From positions 5,022,001 through 5,086,000 of the forward strand of contig NZ_JANADP010000001.1 in assembly GCF_024199945.1 (NCBI RefSeq): 64,000 nt of DNA, read 5' to 3'. The DNA comes from Bradyrhizobium sp. CCGUVB4N (lineage in GTDB: Bacteria; Pseudomonadota; Alphaproteobacteria; Rhizobiales; Xanthobacteraceae). Shown here in pieces: positions 1 through 8,241 of the stretch (positions are counted from its first letter, which is position 1; the number at the start of each line of letters is the position of its first letter). Made by a program: the position numbers and the translations under genes. Under the pieces are notes generated by a model, which was not told the DNA's origin, did not search any database, and worked only from the letters and a program-made list of their open reading frames with translations.

Positions 1-1291
1 GCGCGACGCTCTCATCGCGCACGCCAGAGATCAGCAGGTTCTGCCAGACCGTCAGGCGGATATCGCCGTCACCGAGATCCTGCGAAATCTTCGCCAGCCC
101 GCGCATCTGCTCACACGTGAGCTTGCCGACCGGCAGCGCCACGCCAACCCAGTTGAGCCCGGCCTGCTTCTGCTTGTGCACGCCGATATGGGCCATGCGG
201 TCGGACAAGGGACGCGGCAGAAGCGCCTCGGCCGGCACGCGCGTGAACGGCTTCTTGAGCAGTTCCTCGACCAGCTTGAGGAAGCCGTCGTGCCCCAGAT
301 TGTCCAGCACGTATTTCAGCCGTGCCTTGTTGCGGTTGGTGCGGTCGCCATGCTCGATGAAGACGCGCACGATGGCATCGGCCACGGCGGTCGCGTCTTC
401 CGGGCGAACGACGATGCCGGAATATTTTGCAAAGTCCTTGTGGCCGGTGATGCCGCCGAGGCCAAGCTTGAACCAGACACCGGGCTCGATGCCGTGGCCC
501 TCCTTCACCTCGACCGCGGTAAAGGCGATGTCGTTGGTCTCCTCCAGCGCGGCGATCTTGCCGGCGCCGTCGAAGGCAACGTTGAACTTGCGCGGCAGGC
601 CGAACAGCGAGCGGTCGTTGAGGATGTGGTAGTGCCATTCGCGCGCATAGGGGCGCGTGTCCAGCAGCTCCTGCGGGTCGATGCCGGCCGTCGGCGTGCC
701 CGTGACGTTGCGGATGTTGTCGGCGCCGGCGCCGCGCGAGCACAGGCCGATATCCTGCACGCCCTCGATCAGCGCCACCGCGTTCTTCGGTTCGATCTCG
801 CGGATCTGGAAGTTGGCGCGGGTGGTGACGTGGGTGTAGCCGCCGCCGCAGCTTTCGGCGATGTCGGCGAGGCCCGACATCTGCCAGTGCTTCAGGATGC
901 CGTTGGGAATGCGCAAGCGGGCCATGTAGGAGGTCTGCGCCGGTGCCACCCAGAAGATGCCGTAATAGCGCCAGCGGAAATTGTCCGCCGGCGTCGGGTT
1001 GGCGTTGTTGCGCGCCTGGTCCTTCAACCGATCATACGCATCGAACGGATGCATCTCACGCTTGAACTTCTCCTGGTCGGCGAGCTTCTTGCCCGCCGCC
1101 GTGAGCTTGTCCTGCGCCTTGATCCCTGCTGCGTCCGGCCCCGTCGGTTCAGACGGAGCGTTGGCCGCAGGCGCGCCGCCGGCTGCGAAGGCGCGCCCGA
1201 CACGTCCGACCTGCATGCCGGACATGAAGCCTTCGAGATAGCGCTTCTGCTCGTCGGAGAAATCGGCCGTGGGTGCTGTATCGAGTTTCAT
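1..1291 (-). CDS. nirA: NirA-type ferredoxin/siroheme nitrite reductase, 3' end outside window
   Basis: Assimilatory nitrite reductase of the siroheme/[4Fe-4S] nitrite/sulfite reductase superfamily, reducing nitrite to ammonium in the cytoplasm. About 430 residues are present, beginning MKLDTAPTADFSDEQKRYLE. The nitrite/sulfite reductase half-domain (around RWRYYGIFWVAPAQTSYMAR) and the segment HVTTRANFQIREI are readable. The four cluster Cys near the C-terminus lie beyond base 1 and cannot be checked. The start is the ATG at 1291, 13 bases after the transporter stop, so the two genes form one transcript. The choice of nitrite over sulfite reductase rests mainly on the transporter and nasST neighbours. 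Confidence 0.88.
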   Translation of the reverse strand, partial: MKLDTAPTADFSDEQKRYLEGFMSGMQVGRVGRAFAAGGAPAANAPSEPTGPDAAGIKAQDKLTAAGKKLADQEKFKREMHPFDAYDRLKDQARNNANPTPADNFRWRYYGIFWVAPAQTSYMARLRIPNGILKHWQMSGLADIAESCGGGYTHVTTRANFQIREIEPKNAVALIEGVQDIGLCSRGAGADNIRNVTGTPTAGIDPQELLDTRPYAREWHYHILNDRSLFGLPRKFNVAFDGAGKIAALEETNDIAFTAVEVKEGHGIEPGVWFKLGLGGITGHKDFAKYSGIVVRPEDATAVADAIVRVFIEHGDRTNRNKARLKYVLDNLGHDGFLKLVEELLKKPFTRVPAEALLPRPLSDRMAHIGVHKQKQAGLNWVGVALPVGKLTCEQMRGLAKISQDLGDGDIRLTVWQNLLISGVRDESVA

Positions 1292-1304
1292 GGGCTGAAT
1301 GGAC

Positions 1305-2135
1305 CTACTCTGCTGCCTGGACCGCGACCTGCGCGACATCGGCCGTGGGCTTGGCGGGCTTGTACGTCGCGTAAAGCGCGAGACCGGTGAAGACGAAGCC
1401 GCCGACGAGATTGCCGAGCGTCACCGGGATCTGATTCCACAGCCACCAGTCGCTGAGCGAGACCTTGGCGCCGAGCAGCATGCCGGTCGGGATGACGAAC
1501 ATGTTGACGACGGCGTGCTCGAAGCCGAGCGCGAAGAACAGGAAGATCGGCAGCCAGGTCGCCGCGATCTTGCCGACCGTCGAGGTCGAGGTCATCGCCA
1601 TGACGACGCCGAGACAGACCAGCCAGTTGCAAAGGATCGCCTTGACGAAGACCGAGACCATGCCCGCGGTGCCGATTGCGGCATTGCCGATGGTCTTGGC
1701 TTCGGCCACTGCAACGATGCGGGCGGCGACGCCGGCGACCTCGACCTTGCCCATGTTGGTGAGCGCAATCGCGATCAGCGCGCCGAAGGCGAGGCTGCCC
1801 AGCAGATTGGCGACGAACACCCAGGACCAGTTGGCGATCACCGCATTCCAGCTCGCCTTGCCTTCGAGGCGGGCCAGCGGAACGATGGCGAAGCTGCCGG
1901 TGACGAGTTCGAGACCGAGCAGCACGATCATCACGAGGCTGACCGGGAAGATCAGCGCGCCGACAAGGGGCTGGCCGGTGGTGAGAGCGCCGCTGAAGGC
2001 GAGCGTGGTGGCGGCGCCGAGCAGCGCGCCGGAGATCGCGCCGCGGATCATGATGTCGCGCGGGGCGAGCGCCAGCTTCTTCAGGCTGGCATCGACCATC
2101 GAGGCCACAACGTCAGAGGGTTTCGCGTAATCCAT
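1305..2135 (-). CDS. Formate/nitrite transporter (FNT) family channel
   Basis: Integral membrane protein of 276 residues, normal length for the FNT family, with about six hydrophobic segments including IFPVSLVMIVLLGLELVTGS. Family members are pentameric channels for formate, nitrite or related small anions. Placement directly before nirA and after nasST points to nitrite uptake for assimilation (inference). The start is the ATG at 2135, with a GGAG ribosome-binding site 8-9 bases upstream. A leader of roughly 180 bases with candidate hairpins precedes it. NirC or a formate channel are the other subfamily options. Confidence 0.85.
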   Translation of the reverse strand: MDYAKPSDVVASMVDASLKKLALAPRDIMIRGAISGALLGAATTLAFSGALTTGQPLVGALIFPVSLVMIVLLGLELVTGSFAIVPLARLEGKASWNAVIANWSWVFVANLLGSLAFGALIAIALTNMGKVEVAGVAARIVAVAEAKTIGNAAIGTAGMVSVFVKAILCNWLVCLGVVMAMTSTSTVGKIAATWLPIFLFFALGFEHAVVNMFVIPTGMLLGAKVSLSDWWLWNQIPVTLGNLVGGFVFTGLALYATYKPAKPTADVAQVAVQAAE

Positions 2136-2243
2136 ATCGAAGCTCCAGCTTGCCGCGCGCAGGCGGCGTCAACGGGTTGAACGGACGTTGATCGCTGGGA
2201 GCCGGTTGGAGGCGCATCAGCGCCCAGCCGGAACCCGAAGCGA

Positions 2244-2310
2244 TCCGATCAGCTTCGTTGCTGCGGAAATCCACCATGGACCTGGAACCGCCGGCGCCCA
2301 CGCCGGGCGG
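2244..2310 (-). promoter_or_regulatory. Candidate NasT (ANTAR) leader RNA with two hairpins
   Basis: On the minus strand the FNT/nirA leader holds two hairpins. The upstream one (2310-2288) is a GC-rich stem CCGCC(C)GGCG / CGCCGGCGG around TGGG. The downstream one (2267-2244) has stem TCCG-CAGC / GCTG-AT-CGGA around the six-base loop AACGAA, with A at loop position 1 and G at position 4. ANTAR proteins recognise paired hairpins whose hexaloops carry A1 and G4, and an ANTAR regulator is encoded next door. The upstream hairpin lacks that loop, so the match is partial. A competing pairing, CGAAGC with downstream GCTTCG (2239-2244), would disrupt the second hairpin. The rest of the 2136-2485 gap shows no gene. 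Confidence 0.5.
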
Positions 2311-2324
2311 CTCAAGACCTCCTA

Positions 2325-2340
2325 TTCAAGACGTGTGCCA
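2325..2340 (-). promoter_or_regulatory. Possible sigma-54 (-24/-12) promoter for FNT-nirA
   Basis: Minus-strand TGGCAC-ACGTC-TTGAA has the GG-N10-G spacing of an RpoN promoter, but the -12 element reads GA instead of GC. Transcription would start near 2314, just ahead of the leader hairpins. NtrC/RpoN control of nitrite assimilation would fit, but the mismatch at a highly conserved base keeps this weak. Confidence 0.25.
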
Positions 2341-2485
2341 ACGCAGCATGAACTGCAAAGACACGTAAAATCAGTGATTTAGGATTGTGTGCAGTGCATG
2401 AAGTGGATCGCAATTCATGCTGCTTCGGGCAGCAATGGCCCAAAGAATAAGCTTCGAATCAGAATGATTACTTTTTAGGCAGAGA

Positions 2486-3649
2486 CTAAAGCGCCCGCCG
2501 TCCGACCTCGAAAGAGGCGAGATAGCCACCCACGTCGGTGGGGTCGAAGGCCGGTCCGGCGAAGGCACCGAACGGCGTGCTGGCCTGACCATCCCCGGCC
2601 CGCCCAAGGGCGGCGTCATAGAGGTCCGGCCGGAACACGGCCATCGCCGTCCTGAGCGCTTCGGGGCTCAGCGCCGTCTGTCCCCACCGGACCATTTGCG
2701 CGTAAAGCCAGGCGGCCTGGACCGGATCCGGGCGCCCTGCCCCTTCGCGTCCGACCAAAAGATAACGGCCGCTCTCGCGCACCGCGCCCTCGGGCGCGAT
2801 CTTCAGGCGCCCGGTGAGCGAGCGCTGGATCACTTCGGCGTCGACACCAATCCGCTCGGGCTGCGCGAGGAGTTGTGCTGCCTCAGCCAGATTTGCCGGC
2901 TGCTCGATGAACGCGGCCGCCTTCACCGCGGCGCGAACCAGCGATGCAACCACGTCCGGATGCTTGTCGGCCCAGACCTGGCGCACCGCCAGCACCTTCT
3001 CTGCAGCCCGCTCCAGAATATCGGAGACGAAATGCAGGATGTGGCCGATGCCGAGATCGACCGCGACCGAATTCCAGGGCGCGCCGACGCAGAAGGCGTC
3101 GACATGGCCGTTGGCGAGGCTGTCGACCATATAGGGCGGCGGCAGCACCACCAGGCGCACGTCCTCGTCGGGATCGACGCCGGCCGCCGCCATCCAGAAC
3201 CTCAATTGATAATTGTGGGTCGAGAACGGAAAGGTCATGCCGAAGGTCAGCGGATCGGCACCCGCCTTGCGCCGCTTGGCCACCACCTTCGCCAGCGCCT
3301 TTGCGGTCGCGAGCGGATCGAAGCGGTCGCCGTCGATCTCCTCCATCAGCGCGGCGTGAAGCGCGGGCGACACCGTAATCGCATTGCCGTTGATGCCGAG
3401 ATTGAAGGGCGCGGCGATCGGCACCTTGACGTGACCGAGCCCGAGCGACGACGCGATCGCCACGGGGGCGAGCAGATGCGCGGCGTCGAACAGGCCGATG
3501 TTCAGCTTGTCGCGCACGTTGGACCAGGACACCTCGCGCACCAGCTCGACCTCGAGCCCTTCGGCCGCGGTGAAGCCCTTGTCGACGGCGACGATCAGGG
3601 CGGCGGCATCGACCAGCGGGATGAACCCGATGCGGAGGGGTGCGGTCAT
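2486..3649 (-). CDS. nasS: NasS-type nitrate/nitrite sensor (NrtA/CmpA-like, no signal peptide)
   Basis: A 387-residue protein of the NrtA/CmpA periplasmic-binding fold. It starts MTAPLRIGFIPLVDAAALIV without a signal peptide or lipobox, so it is cytoplasmic, as expected for NasS. NasS binds nitrate or nitrite and otherwise sequesters the antiterminator NasT. Landmarks are PLVDAAALIVA, the conserved FPFSTHNYQLRFWM and FCVGAPWNSVAVD. Its ATG overlaps the end of nasT by 4 bases, so the pair is translationally coupled. It lies upstream of, and in the same direction as, the FNT-nirA transcript that it probably controls. Confidence 0.9.
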   Translation of the reverse strand: MTAPLRIGFIPLVDAAALIVAVDKGFTAAEGLEVELVREVSWSNVRDKLNIGLFDAAHLLAPVAIASSLGLGHVKVPIAAPFNLGINGNAITVSPALHAALMEEIDGDRFDPLATAKALAKVVAKRRKAGADPLTFGMTFPFSTHNYQLRFWMAAAGVDPDEDVRLVVLPPPYMVDSLANGHVDAFCVGAPWNSVAVDLGIGHILHFVSDILERAAEKVLAVRQVWADKHPDVVASLVRAAVKAAAFIEQPANLAEAAQLLAQPERIGVDAEVIQRSLTGRLKIAPEGAVRESGRYLLVGREGAGRPDPVQAAWLYAQMVRWGQTALSPEALRTAMAVFRPDLYDAALGRAGDGQASTPFGAFAGPAFDPTDVGGYLASFEVGRRAL

Positions 3650-4236
3650 TTCAGCATCTCCGACGCGGTGATGATCGATTGCGCGATCTCGCCGATTTTC
3701 TTCTTCTCGCGCATCGCGGTGGATCGCAGCAGCACGTAGGCCTCGTCCTCGGTGAGGCCCTTGACCTTCATCAGGATGCCCTTGGCCTTCTCGATGATCT
3801 TGCGGTCCTCGAGCTGCGACTTGGTGCGTTCCAGCTCCTCCTGAAGCTTGGCGAAAGCGTTGAAGCGCGACACACAGAGGTCGAGGATCGGCTTGATGCG
3901 CTCCTTCTTCAACCCGTCGACGATGTAGGCGGATACCCCTGCCTCCACGGAGGCCTGGATCGAGGATGAATCGCTCTGATCGACGAACATCGCGATCGGC
4001 CGCCGCACGGCGCGGCTGACCTGGAACATCGCCTCCAGCACGTCGCGGCTGGGGTTTTCGAGATCGATCAGGATGATGTCGGGATCCACCGCATAAATAC
4101 GGGCGAGCAGGCTCTGCATCTCGCGGATGTGGACGATCTGCGTGAATCCGGCCTCCCGCAGCCCCTCTTCGAGGATCGCGGCCCGGATCGGGCTCTCGTC
4201 GACAATCACGATTTTAGGCGACTGTTCGGCGCTCAT
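3646..4236 (-). CDS. nasT: NasT-type ANTAR-domain transcription antiterminator
   Basis: A 196-residue two-domain protein. Residues about 8-125 form a receiver-like domain (KIVIVDESPIRAAILEEGL) and residues about 130-190 an ANTAR RNA-binding domain (SQLEDRKIIEKAKGILMKVK, then EAYVLLRSTAMREKKKIGEI). In NasT proteins the receiver is governed by NasS binding rather than by a kinase. The ANTAR domain binds leader RNA and prevents termination. The start is the ATG at 4236. Likely target is the leader at 2244-2310; other nitrate genes outside the window may also be targets. Confidence 0.92.
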   Translation of the reverse strand: MSAEQSPKIVIVDESPIRAAILEEGLREAGFTQIVHIREMQSLLARIYAVDPDIILIDLENPSRDVLEAMFQVSRAVRRPIAMFVDQSDSSSIQASVEAGVSAYIVDGLKKERIKPILDLCVSRFNAFAKLQEELERTKSQLEDRKIIEKAKGILMKVKGLTEDEAYVLLRSTAMREKKKIGEIAQSIITASEMLK

Positions 4237-4348
4237 AGCTCACTCGCAACCCGGCGATTCATCCATAGCATGCCAGACGCCCATGCAAAGGGTTGTAATT
4301 ATGAGCAATTGGGACTAGCTCAAGCCCGTCAATCAGGCAGATTTGGAT

Positions 4349-5674
4349 ATGGATCAGACGGCTGCGCCCAAGGTCAGCTTCGTGTCGCTCGGGTGTCCCA
4401 AGGCATTGGTGGATTCCGAGCGCATCATCACGCGCCTGCGCGCCGAGGGCTATGAGCTCGCCCGCAAGCATGATGGTGCCGACATCGTCATCGTCAACAC
4501 CTGCGGCTTCCTCGACAGCGCCAAGCAGGAATCGCTCTCGGCGATCGGCGAGGCCATGGCCGAGAACGGCAAGGTGATCGTCACGGGCTGCATGGGCGCC
4601 GAGCCCGAGCAGATCGAGGAGGCCTATCCCGGCGTGCTCTCGATCACCGGTCCGCAGCAATATGAGAGCGTGCTCGACGCCGTGCACCGCGCGCTGCCGC
4701 CGGCGCACAATCCGCATCTCGATCTGGTGCCGCCGCAGGGCATCAAGCTGACGCCGCGCCACTACGCCTATCTGAAGATTTCCGAGGGCTGCAACAACCG
4801 CTGCACCTTCTGCATCATCCCGAAGCTGCGCGGCGATCTCGTCTCGCATCCGGCCAATGACGTGCTGCGCGAGGCCGAGCGTCTCGTCGGCGCCGGCGTG
4901 AAAGAGCTGCTGGTGATCTCGCAGGACACCTCGGCCTATGGCGTCGATCTCAAATATGCCGAGAGCCCGTGGAAGGATCGCCAGGTCCGCGCCAAATTCC
5001 TCGACCTCGCCCGCGAGCTCGGCGAACTCGGCGCCTGGGTTCGCCTCCAATACGTCTACCCCTACCCGCATGTCGACGAGGTCATCGCGCTGATGAACGA
5101 GGGCAAGGTGCTGCCCTATCTCGACATTCCGTTCCAGCATGCGAGCCCCGACGTGCTGAAGGCGATGAAGCGCCCGGCAGCCCAGGACAAGACGCTGGCG
5201 CGCATCAAGCGCTGGCGCGAGGAATGCCCCGATCTCGCGCTACGCTCGACCTTCATCGTCGGCTTCCCCGGCGAGACCGATGCCGACTTCGCCTATCTGC
5301 TCGACTGGCTCGATGAAGCCGAGATCGATCGCCTCGGCTGCTTCAAATACGAGCCGGTTGCGGGCGCGACGTCGAACGCGATCGCAAATCCCGTGCCGGA
5401 GGAGATCAAGCAGGAGCGCTACAACGCGCTGATGGCGCGTCAGCAGAAGATCTCGGCGCGCAGGCTGAAGCGCAAAGTCGGCACACGCCAGCAGATCATC
5501 ATCGACGAGGTCGGCCCGACGGTGGCCAAGGGCCGCTCCAAGGCCGATGCACCGGAGATCGACGGCGCGGTGTATCTGTCGAGCCGCCGCCCGTTGCGCG
5601 TCGGCGAGATCGTCACTGCGAAAATCGAGCGCGCGGATCAGTACGATCTGCACGGTAGCGTCGCGGGGTTCTGA
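4349..5674 (+). CDS. rimO: Ribosomal protein S12 methylthiotransferase RimO
   Basis: Radical-SAM methylthiotransferase that adds a methylthio group to an aspartate of ribosomal protein S12. The order is UPF0004 domain (VSFVSLGCPKALVDSERI, with Cys in NTCGF and TGCMGA), radical-SAM core with CNNRCTFC (Cys about 148, 152, 155) and a C-terminal TRAM domain. Length of about 441 residues is normal. An in-frame TTG at 4343 would add two residues. The ATG at 4349 is preferred, with AGGCAG 8 bases upstream. It is transcribed away from nasT and is monocistronic. Confidence 0.95.
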   Translation: MDQTAAPKVSFVSLGCPKALVDSERIITRLRAEGYELARKHDGADIVIVNTCGFLDSAKQESLSAIGEAMAENGKVIVTGCMGAEPEQIEEAYPGVLSITGPQQYESVLDAVHRALPPAHNPHLDLVPPQGIKLTPRHYAYLKISEGCNNRCTFCIIPKLRGDLVSHPANDVLREAERLVGAGVKELLVISQDTSAYGVDLKYAESPWKDRQVRAKFLDLARELGELGAWVRLQYVYPYPHVDEVIALMNEGKVLPYLDIPFQHASPDVLKAMKRPAAQDKTLARIKRWREECPDLALRSTFIVGFPGETDADFAYLLDWLDEAEIDRLGCFKYEPVAGATSNAIANPVPEEIKQERYNALMARQQKISARRLKRKVGTRQQIIIDEVGPTVAKGRSKADAPEIDGAVYLSSRRPLRVGEIVTAKIERADQYDLHGSVAGF

Positions 5675-5683
5675 GGTTACTGC

Positions 5684-5761
5684 GTCATTGCGAGCGTAGC
5701 GAAGCAATCCAGAATCCGTCCGCGGAGACAGTCTGGATTGCTTCGCTACGCTCGCAATGAC
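5684..5761. repeat. Long perfect palindrome with 30-bp arms (Bradyrhizobium-type repeat)
   Basis: Arms 5684-5713 and 5732-5761 are exact reverse complements over 30 bases, beginning GTCATTGCGAGCGTAGCGAA, around an 18-base spacer. It sits between the converging ends of rimO and the next gene. It could fold into a very stable RNA hairpin and act as a bidirectional transcription barrier. Similar 'gcgtagcgaagcaatcc' palindromes recur in Bradyrhizobium genomes (from memory, not searched). Confidence 0.9.
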
Positions 5762-5774
5762 AATGTGGATGCAG

Positions 5775-6716
5775 TTAAGCCAGCCATTTCGGCACCCAGC
5801 GCTCCGGACGCGGGGCACGGGTGAGATCGGCCTGAGCCTCGGACAGTTTCGCCGGCTCGCCATCGATCATCGGGCGCCCATCGTATTCGAAATTGGGCAT
5901 GACGCGGCCGTCGGCATAGAGGCCGAATTTCATCGCATACCAGAGCCCGAGCTCAGGCTGGGCGCGACGCATCTCCTCGCGCAGGTCGCGCAGCAGGGAT
6001 TCGATTGAGGCGGCCTCCTCGAACGGCTGCGGTCCGCGCGACAGGACGCGCGCCTCGTATTGCTTGCCGACGATCGCGACCTCGAAATGGGTCTTGTCCC
6101 AGGCGTTCTTGCCCTTGGGCAGATGTGCGGCGAGCCGCCAGCCGAGCTCGGCCATCAGGCGGTGATTGGCCCAGTATTCTTCGCGGTCGCGGCTCCACTT
6201 CTCGACGAAGCCGCGGAAGTCGGGCAGCTCCGAGGTGACGTCCTCGCACGGCACCGGCTCGCCAGGCGGACGCCGGGCGAGCCATTGCGCGAGCTCGACG
6301 GTCTGCGGCTCGACTTCGTCATGCGGCCGCAGGTCGTGCCAAGCCTTGTCGAATTGCTGCGAGGTCAGTTTCGTCAGCAACGCATCGAGGGACGGTGCGA
6401 GCAACTCGTAATCGCCCTCCGAGCCCAGCCCTACGATCGGGGGATCGTCGCGGTCGAGACCGGCGCCGTACCAGCCACCGACGGCCGAGCCGTCAGGCAG
6501 GCGCATGAACAGCGCGAAGCGGTCGCGCAAGGGGCTGCCGTCGAAGATCGGGGCCTGATCGGAGAACTGGCCTTGCAGGGAGAAGCAGCCGACGCTGCCC
6601 CAGGCGCGCCCGTTCAGCCAGCCGGCAAAATCCAGCAGCAAAGGCGGCGCCTCGATGCCCGGCGGAAAGGCGCCGCGAATGCTGTCGAGGTCGATCGGAT
6701 AAGGCGTGTCGGACAA
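5775..6716 (-). CDS. Hypothetical protein with SUKH-like and YezG-like segments
   Basis: A 313-residue soluble protein with no signal peptide or membrane segment. The N-terminal half has the look of a SMI1/KNR4 (SUKH) domain: FALFMRLPDGSAVGGWYGAG followed by PPIVGLGSEGDYELLAPSLD. The C-terminal part, LYADGRVMPNFEYDGRPMID, resembles the YezG/DUF600 immunity-protein core. Both assignments rest on pattern resemblance only. Such domains are typical of toxin-immunity proteins, but no toxin gene is adjacent. The start is the ATG at 6716, divergent from the TPR gene. Confidence 0.7.
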   Translation of the reverse strand: MSDTPYPIDLDSIRGAFPPGIEAPPLLLDFAGWLNGRAWGSVGCFSLQGQFSDQAPIFDGSPLRDRFALFMRLPDGSAVGGWYGAGLDRDDPPIVGLGSEGDYELLAPSLDALLTKLTSQQFDKAWHDLRPHDEVEPQTVELAQWLARRPPGEPVPCEDVTSELPDFRGFVEKWSRDREEYWANHRLMAELGWRLAAHLPKGKNAWDKTHFEVAIVGKQYEARVLSRGPQPFEEAASIESLLRDLREEMRRAQPELGLWYAMKFGLYADGRVMPNFEYDGRPMIDGEPAKLSEAQADLTRAPRPERWVPKWLA

Positions 6717-6839
6717 GGCTGAAAACTATCTGGTTGGTCCCGTACCCGTTGGTCTGTCCCGATTTGCGTCAGGTTCGAACCAATTCGCGTTCCGAGATCA
6801 CAAACGCGCTAGAGGCTTGTTGGTTTCTGCGCGGCAAAA

Positions 6840-7985
6840 ATGAAACACAATCACAAGATCTGGACCTGCCTGTGCACGATCGCCGCAGCATTGACTTTGC
6901 TCACGTTCCCGGCGGCGGCGCAATCCCTCTCGGCTTCACAGGCGCGCCAATGGTGCTTCGCCAAGGACGACAAGGTCAGCGACGACCAGCGCATGGACGG
7001 ATGCACCGTCGTGCTGAAGTCCAACCCGTCGAATGCGGCCGCGCTTGCCAATCGCGGCGAAACCTATCGGCGCAAGGGTGATTCGGAGCGCGCCGTCGCC
7101 GATCTCAACCGCGCCCTCGATCTCGATCCGAACGACGTCCTCGCCTGGTACAATCGCGGCATCGCCTATGACGATCTGGGCGACCGCGATCACGCCATCG
7201 CCAATTACACGCGCGCGATCCAGCTCGAGCCCGACGATGCGCGCTACTACAACAACCGCGGAAACTCTCGCATCGCCAAGAACGACTACGAGCGCGCAAT
7301 GGCGGACTACGACCGGGCCATCAAGCTCAACCCGAAATTTGCGCTGGCCTATTTCAATCGCGGCAGCACCTTGCGCGAACACCACGAGGCCGAACGCGCG
7401 CTCGCCGATCTCGACATGTCGATCAAGCTCGACCCCAATTACGGCCCGGCTTACGGCAATCGCGCGCGCATCTTCCGCGACAAGGGCGACCGCCCGCGCG
7501 CGCTGGCCGATTTCGGCAAGTCGATCGCACTCAATCCGAACAACGACCGCGACGCCTATGCGCGCGCCGACATGTATTTCGACGACCACGACTATGCGCG
7601 GGCGCTGGAGGACTATGATCGCTCGATCAAGGCCAATCCAGGATATTCCGGTGTGTTCAACGCACGCTGCATGACGCACGCGATCCTCGGGCAGTTGCAG
7701 GAGGCGCTCGCCGATTGCGATCAAGCGCTCAAGATGCGCCCGAACGATCCCTACACGCTGGACAGCCGCGCCCTCACCTTCCTCAAGCTCGGCAATCTCG
7801 ACGCGGCGATCGCCGATTACGACGCGGTGCTGAGTGCGAAGCCGGGGCTCGACAGCTCGCTCTATGGCCGCGGGCTGGCGAAGCGCAAAAAGGGGGATGC
7901 CGACGGCGCAGCCCGCGACATCGCGGCGGCGAAGGCGATCAATGCCGGCATCGCCGATACGTTCGCACCCTACGGCGTTCAGTAG
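6840..7985 (+). CDS. Secreted tetratricopeptide-repeat protein
   Basis: A 381-residue protein with a Sec signal peptide (MKHNHKIWTCLCTIAAALTL, cleavage after about residue 27 at AAA-QS). About nine tandem 34-residue TPR units follow, repeating the pattern ALANRGETYRRKGDSERAVA and AWYNRGIAYDDLGDRDHAIA, up to about residue 365. TPR arrays are protein-interaction scaffolds; periplasmic location is inferred. No catalytic domain is visible. The ATG at 6840 begins directly at the signal peptide. It stands alone, divergent from the SUKH-like gene. Confidence 0.88.
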   Translation: MKHNHKIWTCLCTIAAALTLLTFPAAAQSLSASQARQWCFAKDDKVSDDQRMDGCTVVLKSNPSNAAALANRGETYRRKGDSERAVADLNRALDLDPNDVLAWYNRGIAYDDLGDRDHAIANYTRAIQLEPDDARYYNNRGNSRIAKNDYERAMADYDRAIKLNPKFALAYFNRGSTLREHHEAERALADLDMSIKLDPNYGPAYGNRARIFRDKGDRPRALADFGKSIALNPNNDRDAYARADMYFDDHDYARALEDYDRSIKANPGYSGVFNARCMTHAILGQLQEALADCDQALKMRPNDPYTLDSRALTFLKLGNLDAAIADYDAVLSAKPGLDSSLYGRGLAKRKKGDADGAARDIAAAKAINAGIADTFAPYGVQ

Positions 7986-7992
7986 GTCGAGC

Positions 7993-8020
7993 TTGACAAG
8001 CCCTGCCGTTCGGCTGTACG
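7993..8020 (+). promoter_or_regulatory. Predicted sigma-70 promoter of the leader-aminotransferase unit
   Basis: A TTGACA -35 (7993-7998) is followed after 16 bases by TGTACG (8015-8020). Transcription would start at about 8027-8031, almost on top of the ATG at 8031, so the leader message would be leaderless or nearly so. Confidence 0.5.
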
Positions 8021-8030
8021 GACCCGCCCC

Positions 8031-8120
8031 ATGATCAATTCCCGGACCCATCTGCGCCAAGCCATGCGTCGTCGCTCCCGCGACGATGATGGGTTGCGCC
8101 ATGTCCGACGACGCCGCTGA
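8031..8120 (+). CDS. Arginine-rich leader peptide (29 aa), candidate attenuator
   Basis: A short frame, MINSRTHLRQAMRRRSRDDD then GLRHVRRRR-stop, with 10 Arg in 29 codons and four consecutive Arg codons directly before TGA. It lies between a predicted promoter and an intrinsic terminator, upstream of an acetylornithine-aminotransferase-like gene. Region 8067-8075 (first Arg run) pairs with 8080-8088, or alternatively with 8106-8113 inside the final Arg run. That gives mutually exclusive RNA folds, as in amino-acid attenuators. A leaderless start resembles rhizobial trpL. Function is inferred; it could instead be a fortuitous frame inside a small RNA. Confidence 0.45.
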   Translation: MINSRTHLRQAMRRRSRDDDGLRHVRRRR

Positions 8121-8144
8121 ACCAGTAAATTCAGCACAGTTTTC

Positions 8145-8183
8145 GAGAAGGCCGCACCCGCAAAGTGCGGCCTTCTTGTTTTT
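8145..8183 (+). terminator. Rho-independent terminator in the aminotransferase leader
   Basis: A perfect 10-bp stem, AAGGCCGCAC (8148-8157) with GTGCGGCCTT (8165-8174), a 7-base loop CCGCAAA and then CTTGTTTTT. It is a strong intrinsic terminator 58 bases before the aminotransferase ATG. It may end the TPR transcript, attenuate the aminotransferase transcript, or both. Confidence 0.85.
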
Positions 8184-8241
8184 CGCGTCCCTTTTTCACC
8201 CGCCCCCCAAAAGATCTTGGCTATCTCCAGAGGAGTTCGAC

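Noticed and set aside
176..1390. Long plus-strand frame opposite nirA
   Set aside because: It is a high-GC shadow of nirA on the opposite strand, with no recognisable protein motifs.
2113..2301. Minus-strand 62-codon frame across the nirA leader
   Set aside because: It covers the candidate NasT hairpins, has no ribosome-binding site and overlaps the transporter start; it looks like non-coding leader.
8086..8241. N-terminal extension of the aminotransferase to 8086
   Set aside because: It would translate the leader-peptide end and the terminator hairpin; the ATG at 8242 has a good ribosome-binding site and family-like start.
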